The notes beneath the pieces are model-generated. The model was given only the letters and a program-made list of their open reading frames with translations, did no database searches and had not been told where the DNA came from. The position numbers were made by a program, and so were the translations under genes. This document shows, one piece after another, positions 1 to 7,237 of a DNA stretch of 11,029 bases. Each line of letters begins with the position of its first letter. Within the stretch, counting starts at the first letter, position 1. This stretch comes from Coemansia sp. RSA 922 (Eukaryota > Kickxellomycota > Kickxellomycetes > Kickxellales > Kickxellaceae). Where the stretch lies: positions 1 through 11,029 of the forward strand of contig JANBQS010000871.1 in the NCBI GenBank assembly GCA_027577415.1, given 5' to 3'.

Positions 1-1800
1 TCGACTCCGATGGAGGGCATCCTGGCATCGCCTAATATAACTATCCGACACCTACCGACGCCACCTCAGCCGCCACCATCGGCTCCACGCGTCCTGTTCT
101 ATCTGTTTGCTCCCCTCAAGGTGGTGTACCAGCTGGTAGTGCTATTTTGGACGATCTTGGCCACGATTAAGCATCCTGAGTTCATCCTAGTACAGGTATG
201 TAGTGTATCAGGTCTTGTCATTGATATGGTGTTGGCTGTTCTATATGGATTGTTGGTAATATTGTCCATTGTTTGCTTGAGTAGAACCCTCCGGCTATCC
301 CAACGCTCCTGGTGGCTCGCGTCTGCGCGGCAATCACCAGAGCCAGACTTGTCATCGACTGGCACAACTACGGATATACGATACTCGGATTAAAGCTGGG
401 ACCCGACCACCCCGTTGTGTCCTTGGCGCGCAGGCAAGTGTATACAAATCCTTTAATCAGAGATACACTGCGGAGACATTGTTGCTAACTTGCAGAGATC
501 AGATCTACTTTTATGCGTAATTCTGGAATTTTTTCTTTGGCAATAGGTTTGAGCAATTCTTTGGCAAGTCGGCATATGCGCACTTGTGTGTCACTGATGC
601 AATGGCCTCGGACCTGCGAAGCAACTGGGGCGTCAGGTATGTTTTGAACAAATAATTTTTAATCTATGCGCCTGTGCTGGCATTGTTGTCTAGCGCGCAG
701 TTTCTACGCTCTGTTCTGCATAGTGGCGGGCAATTTAGAACTTCAAAGTTGGAGGGGAGGTTGACATCGTTGCTAATTTTACACTTTGTTGCAACCTGTC
801 AACAACAACGCGCACGCTATAGTGGCAAGCTAATTGTGCTTCACGACAAGGCGCCACGGCACTTCCGACGTCTGGATACAGCAGAGATCCACAAGGTAAG
901 ATACAGATGCGCTGCACTGCTTGTTTTTTTTTTTGGGCCACAGCGCAAATATATGCATCAGCGCGTACTGACGATTTGCGCTACGTCACTTGTGCACATC
1001 TGCTTCATTGTTGCATTAGCTCTGGACGCGGCTTCTGGCCGACTCGCAATTTTCTCAGCTGCAATTGCACACAAGCGACGAAGCAGGCGCTGTCGAGTCT
1101 TTGCTGACCAGCCGCCACAAGGACGGAACAGTGTCAATGCGCAAGGACAGGCCGATGCTGGTTGTCAGCAGCACTAGCTGGACAGCCGATGAGGACTTTT
1201 CCATTCTACTGGAGGCGCTGGCACTATACGACGAGGCGGCCATTGTGCTCAAATCTCAGGGCGAGCGCTTGCGGCGCCTGGTTGTTCTCATAACCGGCAA
1301 GGGCCCCCTTCGCGGCTTTTACGAGAGCGAAATAGCTAGGCTGCAGCTCGGCAGTGTAAGCATTGTCACAGCATGGCTGTCCGCCGAGGATTATCCACTG
1401 CTGCTGGGCTCAGCGGACTTGGGCATTTCGCTACACACATCGTCGTCAGGACTGGACTTGCCGATGAAGGTCGTGGACATGCTGGGATGCGGTGCGCCAG
1501 TGTGCGCCTACAGGTTCTCATGGTAAGTCCGAGCAATCTCCGCGATTTCAACGCAAGGTCGTTTGGCTTGAATTGCAGTACTAAAATGATTTACTCTACT
1601 GTAGCATCCACGAGCTTGTTACTGGCGACAACGGGCTTGTTTTCAGCTCCGCTCCAGAGCTGGCTCTTCAGCTCCAAGACCTGGCTGCTCAGCTGGGCTG
1701 CCCGGATGGACGCTACAGCCGGCTGCTGCAGGGAGCTGCGCAATTCCGCAAAATCGATTGGGACACGCACTACACGCGAGCGCTGGAGCTATTCCAGTAG
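1..1800 (+). CDS. ALG1: ALG1, chitobiosyldiphosphodolichol beta-1,4-mannosyltransferase (5'-truncated by window edge; 6 exons visible)
   Basis: Exons: 1-195, 285-433, 547-636, 823-895, 1020-1522, 1605-1800 (TAG stop at 1798-1800). Spliced, they encode 401 residues in one open frame. The family (CAZy GT33) is about 450-460 residues long, so roughly the first 55-80 residues, including the N-terminal membrane anchor, lie before base 1. The ATG at 10 is internal. Known role: the enzyme transfers the first mannose from GDP-mannose to GlcNAc2-PP-dolichol on the cytosolic face of the ER, the first mannosylation step of N-glycan precursor assembly. Seen in the translation, in order: a hydrophobic [17 protein letters not shown] segment; [109 protein letters not shown]; and, across the last junction, [15 protein letters not shown]. 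These ALG1 signatures occur in family order with correct spacing, so the identification is very secure. No frameshift is seen. Confidence 0.96.
196..284 (+). other. ALG1: Intron in ALG1 (89 nt, phase 0)
   Basis: Donor CAG|GTATGT and acceptor GAGTAG|AAC. Removing it joins FILVQ to NPPAIP, giving the conserved ALG1 motif LVQNPP without a gap. The length is not a multiple of three, so retention shifts the frame. Confidence 0.95.
434..546 (+). other. ALG1: Probable GC-AG intron in ALG1 (113 nt)
   Basis: The donor is CAG|GCAAGT, which matches the GT donor consensus everywhere except GC for GT. The acceptor is CAATAG|G. The splice makes VSLARRFEQFFG, the same length as the ALG1 family between the HP(L/V)V and FFG motifs. 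A TTGCTAAC branch-like sequence lies at 482-489. A GT donor at 440 (GTATAC) also keeps frame but adds two residues not expected from the family, so I prefer GC-AG. Confidence 0.75.
637..822 (+). other. ALG1: Intron in ALG1 (186 nt, phase 2)
   Basis: Donor CAG|GTATGT, branch-like TGCTAAT at 771-777, acceptor GCTATAG|T. It joins NWGV to [12 protein letters not shown], as the family requires. A second, upstream acceptor (TCTAG at 690-693) is also in phase and would keep 43 extra codons (see findings). Confidence 0.88.
896..1019 (+). other. ALG1: Intron in ALG1 (124 nt, phase 0)
   Basis: Donor AAG|GTAAGA, an internal T-run near 925-935, a branch-like ACTGAC at 967-972 and acceptor GCATTAG|CTC. 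It joins DTAEIHK to LWTRLLAD in frame. Confidence 0.9.
1523..1604 (+). other. ALG1: Intron in ALG1 (82 nt, phase 2)
   Basis: Donor ATG|GTAAGT, near-perfect branch site TACTAAAAT at 1579-1587, acceptor CTGTAG|C. The junction builds a Cys codon (TG+C), giving FSCIHELV, which aligns with the conserved (K)CLHELV of ALG1. The earlier AG at 1577-1578 lies before the branch site and breaks the frame. Confidence 0.95.
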
Positions 1801-1900
1801 CAGTGTGTATGTTTGTACTATGAGCTAGCACTGATTCTGCATGGTCATCACCCCCAACTGACGTATGCTCTCCCCCAATCGCACTGGTGTTGAGTCTGGT

Positions 1901-1964
1901 CGTGCATGAGCAAAACTCATTGCTTCAAGCTCGCGAACGCATTTTAGCTTCAAGTTCATGCACG
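1901..1964. repeat. Inverted repeat, 9-bp arms (CGTGCATGA / TCATGCACG)
   Basis: The arms at 1901-1909 and 1956-1964 are perfect reverse complements separated by 46 nt. Allowing one G-T pair they extend to 11 bp. The right arm overlaps the second unit of the direct repeat at 1947-1966. It could form a hairpin in RNA or mark two copies of a binding site in opposite orientation. Confidence 0.65.
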
Positions 1965-1966
1965 CA
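1922..1966 (+). repeat. Imperfect 20-bp direct repeat, 25-bp period
   Basis: The units 1922-1941 and 1947-1966 match at 16 of 20 positions. Both begin GCTTCAAG and end ACGCA or CACGCA. The 25-bp period and the position upstream of TSC2 would suit paired binding sites, but no factor is recognised. Confidence 0.7.
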
Positions 1967-2226
1967 GCTTGCCTGCCGTTATGTTCACCATTTTAGGCTG
2001 CTCACGTCCTCCCTGATTTTCCTTCCCTCTTTTTTTTTTCTGTTGCTAAAACTCTAGCATAGACCCACTTGCTTTCTCTGATCTTCACTTTATCTACTTT
2101 TTCCCCCCCTCTCTTTATCACTCCTGCAGTTGTGTATCTGCTTATCAATCCCTCTCGGTCTGACTATCCGTGTCGCGTTCGTTCGTGTCGGACCCAGAAA
2201 AATACTCCACCCCCCCTCGTGCGCTA

Positions 2227-5200
2227 ATGAGTGACGGAGAGAGCTCTGCCCAGAGCAAAAACAAGAGTGCTTTACAGAACCTCCTTCGCAATGTCCTTCT
2301 CAACCCCTTTTCCAACGACAACAGGAGCACCGCTTCATCGAGCAGAGGCATAGCCAGAGCGGGCACAACCAATACCGCCACTGCGCATTCGTCTATGAAT
2401 TTGCTCACTGCCGAGCAACAACCGTCGCCACCTGTGGGAGCGTATTTGCATGCTGCGGCATCGGAAGACAGCTCGGTAATACCATCAGACGAGGTGTCGG
2501 CTGACCAAGAGCCTGCCGACGCTTTGACGCTTTTCCAAGAGCATGCAATTATAGCGGATTTAGATGCGACACTTGATGCTCGGCTGTTCGCCTTGGAGGC
2601 CCTGGTGGACGAGCTCAAAGGCAGGCGTGTCGTCAATATCGCCGAGTTTTGGCGCGCCCTGAGCGGCGCTGTTGGCAATGCCTTCGACAATACCGACGAG
2701 GATGAGGAGAGCGTGGCAATGGACAGTGGTCGAGGGGTGGTTATGCGCGTGCTAATCCTTAGAGTCATTGAGGTGATTGCCAGCCAAAAACCTGACGAGG
2801 CCTGCTTTGGCGGCGAAGGCTTGGCTCAGACACGCGAAGAGATGCTGACGGTGCTTGCTTTGGCTGATGGGTGGCGCGAGGTATCGATAGCGCTGCAGTG
2901 TGTCGTGTGGCTCTCGAACAATGCGCAAAACCTTCCAGGCGATCTCAATGCCTGGCTTGAGCGTGCAGGAAAGTGGGTTAACCTGATTGCGATCTATTAC
3001 TACTCAGATGAGCTCATTGGAGAACCGCCCGAGAGTCTCTCTATCGCCTTGACAGCTTCTATCGAATTCTTGTCGCGTATCATCAGCACTGAGTATCCGC
3101 TCCTCGACCCCAAAAGTGTCTCCAGCGTCGCCCTTGATCTGTTCAAACAAGTCACAAAGACTCGGCCCGTCAACGTCGATGGCAATGAGGAAGTTGCGTG
3201 GGTTTGGACGGGGGTTGATCATATCTACGGCATGCTGCATCTGCTAAAGATGGTCATCAAGTACGGTGCGCTGACGCAGGAGGAGTTGAGCGTTGGAATC
3301 TTTCTCCTGTGCACTGCAGTTAACATTCCGAGCTGTAAGGATATCTGCTGCGAGATTGTGTACACGCTGTTTACGTCTTGCTACATGCGCGACACTCTGC
3401 TCTCTATGAACGACATCTTGAGCACGGGCAATACGGCGCTCAACACGCGACATATCCAGGGCACGCCATCGATGACGCCATACGAAGCCGCAGTCAACGG
3501 CATTGTCTATTACATTACGCAGGTTATGGACACTGGGCCTACTGGATTTCAGTTCAGCCTGCGCACGGGCAATTGCCTGCCAGTCCTCGACAAGGCCACT
3601 CAGTGCATGCACCCCGGAGTTCTTCGGTTGACCTTCCCCTATTTGTGCAAAGTGGTCAATGACGATCGCGCCGAGTCGATGCTTCCCGATGACTGGAATG
3701 CAGTGCTGTCCATTCTCACGACCACTGTCGATTGCCGGCTAACCGACATGCTCGAGGACGATGGCAGTGATGCAGCAAAGGCACCCGCGCTTGCGCCCCT
3801 CTACGATTGCGCTCTGCAGTCCGTGGTTGACTTTTTCACCCGAAGCGGCTCTCCAGCGCCCACCGTGCTCGTCAGGCTCTTATTCAAGATGCGGGAGGCA
3901 TTGTCCGACAAGGCGGCCCTAAGCATGCTGCGCTTTATCGAGAATAGTGGTAGCTTGCGTCCCGGTGCCATGAATTGGACCATGCAGCTAGAGGAGCTCA
4001 TGCACGTGTACTATTTTGACCGCTCGCGCTCGATCGAATTGCGACGCTACATGGCGCGACTGTGTGCAGCCGCGTATAACGAGGCCGCGGAGGTTTCTAT
4101 GGCTGACTTTGGTACGATGCCGATTGTCATGTCGGCTCTAGTGCAGCTCCATCATGAAGTTGACGATGAAGTGGTCAGCAGCGTGTTGGAGATTCTATCT
4201 ACTCTACTCAGGAGAACGAAGGACTCGGCAGCGTTTTGTGATACGCTCCAGCGTGCAGCAATGGCAGCGATTGAGCCCGAGTATAGCCGTGCTATTATGA
4301 AACCCCCGTCGACTAAGGAAACTCCACAGTCTGGCAGTGGCGCGGGTGATACTTCCCCGGCCTTCCTCGGCTCCCAGCAGCAATCCACGGACACCTCGTC
4401 GCCATCCGTGCCCGCTGACGAGGTTTTGCAGTGCAAGGACGAGCGCGAGTTTGCCAGCTACCATCGCATCACTCGCACGGTTAGTTGCTTGCTCGAGGTT
4501 CTTAAATGGCGCATCACCATTACGGATATTTCCAGCGACGAGCGGTATGCGCAGCACGGTGCGGACTCGGTCGAGCTCACCAACCGCCTACTCGATCTAC
4601 TAGAGTCAAGGCACACGTTTCCCTCAGTCCAGCGCGATATTCTGTCCCTGTTTCTGCGACTTCATGCCGACTCGAGTTTGAAGCTATATGTCATGGATCC
4701 GGATCAGGACACCGTTATGGACCAGCGAGTCAGTCTTCACGAGAGTGCGCGACTGAGACTAGCTCACCCAAAGGACGGTGATGGTGACAAAGACCAGTCT
4801 GGCGCGCGAGCTGAGGCTGAGCTGTTTCCGATTAAGCGCTACGTCGACATCTTGACGATCCTGCTCAAGACCAACGCCGACATTGACACGTACTACGCAC
4901 TGTGTGGTGGTCTGACAATACAGCTTGGGAATACGTATCTCTTTGATGTTTGCCCCAAGGAGACGCTGCAGCTGGTTCGTTTCTTGATAGAAGACCTCAG
5001 GTCAATCTCGTTAAGGTACAGCAAAGGACCGGATATACCGCTGTTGCCTGCGGATAGGGATACGATATCGGCGTGCACGTATGAGCTGCTCATTTGTACA
5101 ATGCACTACAAGTCACTGCTTACGCGTAAACAGCAAGGTTTGCTCATTGCGGCCTTTACGGATGGGCTGATTATGGCATTGGGTGCCTGGGCTACGCCGA

Positions 5201-7197
5201 GAATCTGCCTTCATGCTCTCACGGTCGGGATATTAGAGCTGCCCATGGCGACGGCGCGCATGCTTCCCGACATTCTACAGCACCTGGCCAAGATACACTC
5301 GAAGGACGAGCTCAGTCTTCACTTGGTGGAGTTTGTGTCAGCCTTGTCGCGCGAGAAGAGCCTGTATGTAGACATTCGCCCGCAGGAGTACCGCATGATC
5401 TTTGCCGTGGCAGCCAATTACATTCGCTTTCACAACGATCAGCGACGGCGCAAGGCAGCTCCCAACAGCGCCTTGGAGGCATCGCGACCCGCTGGCGGTG
5501 ATCCGCCGACGAACGAGTTAGTTAAGGAGCTTGCGCGCAACCACTATGTGTTGATACTGGCCTACCAGGTAATCGACTTTTACTACCTGTCGCTTCCGCC
5601 GATGATCAAAGCTGACATTGTCAACTCGGTGCTTGCTGGCCTTTTGCAGTCAAACTACGAACGCAGCTGCTTGGACGAGCTGAACGAAGTGTGCCTGGAT
5701 ATGATTGTGTTGAATCTCAATCGATCAAGCGAGGACGACGGCGGCCAAGCAGACATGCATGTAGCCAAGGATCTCGGCCCTGTCATCGAGCGTAGCTGGC
5801 TCCACCACAACGGCATTGTAACTATCCGGGCACAGACTGAAGGCCCGCTGGCTCAGATCACGGTGCGCAACCCGAGCTGGACTACGTCCCAAGTAGTTGA
5901 TCTTCCTGCTGAGCTTACCAAAAAGCACGCCGAGCGAGTAGAGCCAGCCGCGCTTTCGCCACCAGCCAGTCCAGTTACCGAGTCTCCTACCTCGACCCTG
6001 GGTCCCTCTTCGCACGGTCTCTCGCGTGGACGCAGCCTTGCTCGTGGCCGTCGGGCTCTCTTGCACACTATGCCGGGAAATGATATGCTCCCGCTGGACT
6101 CGATTGCCAAACTGCTACGAGCTGAGCTGGCGCCGCAACAAGGCTTGGTGAGTGGGAGGCAGTTGCCGCTAAGGTTCGGCCAGGCTCCTTGTCTGGCGCA
6201 AGAGTTTATCACGGCATACCAAGGCTTGCAACACATCGACCCGCCTACGCTGCTGCCCGTTAAATCCGAGGTCATTGCACGAGCGATCCGCAACTTTGAC
6301 ACCACGTCGCCAACCGACGCGTACAAGATATGTGTTATGTACGTAGGGCCTGGGCAGACGACTGAGCGCGAGATTCTTTTTAACCAGCAAGGGTCGCCGG
6401 CATACTGGGCCTTTCTGCGCGGATTGGGTAAGATTGAGCGTCTAAAAGGGATGAAGGGCTTCTCGGCCGGTCTCGACACTAGCGGCCAGGACAGCGATGG
6501 GCGCTATACTATCAGGTGGCGAAGCCTTATTGCTCAGCTAACGTTCCACGTAGGCACGCTTATACCAGCGCAAGAGGGCAAGCAAGAGCAATTCATCCGC
6601 AAGAAGGCGCACATGGCGAACGACTATGTGCAGATCGTGTTTAACGAGTCGGGCAGGAACTACGAGTTTGACACGGTCCCCAGCCAGTGCAACTACGTGC
6701 AAATCATTGTCACGCCGGTGGACGGCCGGGTCTCGAACCTCCAGGAGTACATAGAGGGAATCACCCCGGATTCTGTAAGGGAAAACTTGGGCTCTGTGCA
6801 GCTGTACAAGGTCAAAACGCAAGTCAACCCCGACGTTCCCTTTGTGGGCCCAGCGAGTAAGCCTAAACTGTTGACGCTGACGGCGCTGCCTGCGTTTGTG
6901 CGCAGCATCGGCATACATGCGGCCATTCTTTCACAGGTGTATACTTGCTACAATATCGCCGACCCGACTGTTGGCCAGTTTGTCTCTCCTTGGCGCTCGC
7001 GTTTGTGGTCTATCAAGCGCATCCGCCTGTCAGCCCAGAGGGAAGCCTCGACTAGGCCTCCGGCGGTGGCGACGGCAGCTTCCCAGGATGCGGGTGTGTT
7101 TGGAGCTATTCCCGAAGACCCGGCGCTGCTTTCAACTGCTAGTCAGGCGCTTGGTTTCCTGATCAGAGATTTCGATTCATTTTATAGTCCGAGATAA
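2227..7197 (+). CDS. TSC2: TSC2/tuberin, Rheb GTPase-activating protein (single exon, 1656 aa)
   Basis: Known role: with TSC1 it forms the complex that converts Rheb-GTP to Rheb-GDP and so restrains TORC1 growth signalling. The first in-frame ATG (2227) is chosen because a TGA lies 22 codons upstream, which leaves no other ATG. Seen: a disordered Ser-rich N-terminus (about 1-110); an alpha-helical HEAT-like tuberin N-terminal region (about 115-540), including LLCTAVNIPSCKDICCEIVY, the counterpart of the animal LCRTINVKELCEPCWKLM block; the tuberin middle domain (about 540-1170), with LNEVCLDMIVLNL and, further on, the NPSW block; a Ser-Pro and Arg-Gly rich linker (about 1240-1280); and a Rap/Rheb-GAP domain (about 1366-1600), with ICVMYVGPGQ, HMANDYVQIVFN (asparagine thumb N1465), YVQIIVTPVDG and the WSIKRIR end. 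Length falls between fission yeast (about 1340) and human (about 1800) tuberin. No intron is needed over 5 kb, unlike both neighbours. It is convergent with the downstream SNF2 gene. Confidence 0.96.
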   Translation: MSDGESSAQSKNKSALQNLLRNVLLNPFSNDNRSTASSSRGIARAGTTNTATAHSSMNLLTAEQQPSPPVGAYLHAAASEDSSVIPSDEVSADQEPADALTLFQEHAIIADLDATLDARLFALEALVDELKGRRVVNIAEFWRALSGAVGNAFDNTDEDEESVAMDSGRGVVMRVLILRVIEVIASQKPDEACFGGEGLAQTREEMLTVLALADGWREVSIALQCVVWLSNNAQNLPGDLNAWLERAGKWVNLIAIYYYSDELIGEPPESLSIALTASIEFLSRIISTEYPLLDPKSVSSVALDLFKQVTKTRPVNVDGNEEVAWVWTGVDHIYGMLHLLKMVIKYGALTQEELSVGIFLLCTAVNIPSCKDICCEIVYTLFTSCYMRDTLLSMNDILSTGNTALNTRHIQGTPSMTPYEAAVNGIVYYITQVMDTGPTGFQFSLRTGNCLPVLDKATQCMHPGVLRLTFPYLCKVVNDDRAESMLPDDWNAVLSILTTTVDCRLTDMLEDDGSDAAKAPALAPLYDCALQSVVDFFTRSGSPAPTVLVRLLFKMREALSDKAALSMLRFIENSGSLRPGAMNWTMQLEELMHVYYFDRSRSIELRRYMARLCAAAYNEAAEVSMADFGTMPIVMSALVQLHHEVDDEVVSSVLEILSTLLRRTKDSAAFCDTLQRAAMAAIEPEYSRAIMKPPSTKETPQSGSGAGDTSPAFLGSQQQSTDTSSPSVPADEVLQCKDEREFASYHRITRTVSCLLEVLKWRITITDISSDERYAQHGADSVELTNRLLDLLESRHTFPSVQRDILSLFLRLHADSSLKLYVMDPDQDTVMDQRVSLHESARLRLAHPKDGDGDKDQSGARAEAELFPIKRYVDILTILLKTNADIDTYYALCGGLTIQLGNTYLFDVCPKETLQLVRFLIEDLRSISLRYSKGPDIPLLPADRDTISACTYELLICTMHYKSLLTRKQQGLLIAAFTDGLIMALGAWATPRICLHALTVGILELPMATARMLPDILQHLAKIHSKDELSLHLVEFVSALSREKSLYVDIRPQEYRMIFAVAANYIRFHNDQRRRKAAPNSALEASRPAGGDPPTNELVKELARNHYVLILAYQVIDFYYLSLPPMIKADIVNSVLAGLLQSNYERSCLDELNEVCLDMIVLNLNRSSEDDGGQADMHVAKDLGPVIERSWLHHNGIVTIRAQTEGPLAQITVRNPSWTTSQVVDLPAELTKKHAERVEPAALSPPASPVTESPTSTLGPSSHGLSRGRSLARGRRALLHTMPGNDMLPLDSIAKLLRAELAPQQGLVSGRQLPLRFGQAPCLAQEFITAYQGLQHIDPPTLLPVKSEVIARAIRNFDTTSPTDAYKICVMYVGPGQTTEREILFNQQGSPAYWAFLRGLGKIERLKGMKGFSAGLDTSGQDSDGRYTIRWRSLIAQLTFHVGTLIPAQEGKQEQFIRKKAHMANDYVQIVFNESGRNYEFDTVPSQCNYVQIIVTPVDGRVSNLQEYIEGITPDSVRENLGSVQLYKVKTQVNPDVPFVGPASKPKLLTLTALPAFVRSIGIHAAILSQVYTCYNIADPTVGQFVSPWRSRLWSIKRIRLSAQREASTRPPAVATAASQDAGVFGAIPEDPALLSTASQALGFLIRDFDSFYSPR
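7181..7186 (-). terminator. Possible variant poly(A) signal TATAAA for the SNF2 gene
   Basis: Read on the minus strand, TATAAA lies about 50 nt past the SNF2 stop and inside the last codons of TSC2. It is a one-base variant of AATAAA. No canonical hexamer occurs in the first ~90 nt after the SNF2 stop. Tentative. Confidence 0.35.
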
Positions 7198-7202
7198 ATC
7201 GC

Positions 7203-7208
7203 AATAAA
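7203..7208 (+). terminator. Canonical poly(A) signal AATAAA for TSC2
   Basis: AATAAA begins 6 nt after the TSC2 stop codon, within the 40-bp gap to the stop codon of the opposite gene. Cleavage about 10-30 nt downstream would place the TSC2 3' end at or inside the SNF2 coding exon. Confidence 0.6.
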
Positions 7209-7237
7209 AAAGAGTACTACTAAAGTTACAAGCTGGC

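Larger units (their letters stand above)
1801..2226 (+). promoter_or_regulatory. ALG1-TSC2 intergenic region; ALG1 3' end and TSC2 promoter/5' leader
   Basis: This stretch has no supported gene. It must hold the ALG1 3' UTR and the TSC2 promoter. No canonical AATAAA follows ALG1; the stop is followed by a TG-rich TGTGTATGTTTGT stretch at 1804-1816. From about 2007 to 2128 the plus strand is strongly pyrimidine-rich, with T-runs and a C7 run, as is common just upstream of fungal transcription starts. GCTAAAACTCTAG (2045-2057) and CACTCCTGCAG (2119-2129) resemble branch and acceptor sites, so a 5' UTR intron is possible but unproven. An in-frame TGA at 2161 separates the leader from the TSC2 ATG. 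Confidence 0.55.

Noticed and set aside
674..1177. 167-codon plus-strand frame within ALG1
   Set aside because: It runs through introns and only matches ALG1 between 823 and 895; beyond 1020 it is in the wrong frame.
2170..2226. GTG start 19 codons upstream for TSC2
   Set aside because: A GTG start is not expected in a fungal nuclear gene; the first in-frame ATG is at 2227 and a TGA precedes the GTG.
2145..2768. 207-codon open frame on the minus strand over the TSC2 5' end
   Set aside because: It is antisense to a protein with clear tuberin homology, is Ser-rich low-complexity in composition and matches no family; a frame shadow.
5853..6479. 208-codon open frame on the minus strand over the TSC2 linker and GAP start
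   Set aside because: It is antisense to conserved coding sequence, starts at an arbitrary point and has no recognisable motif.
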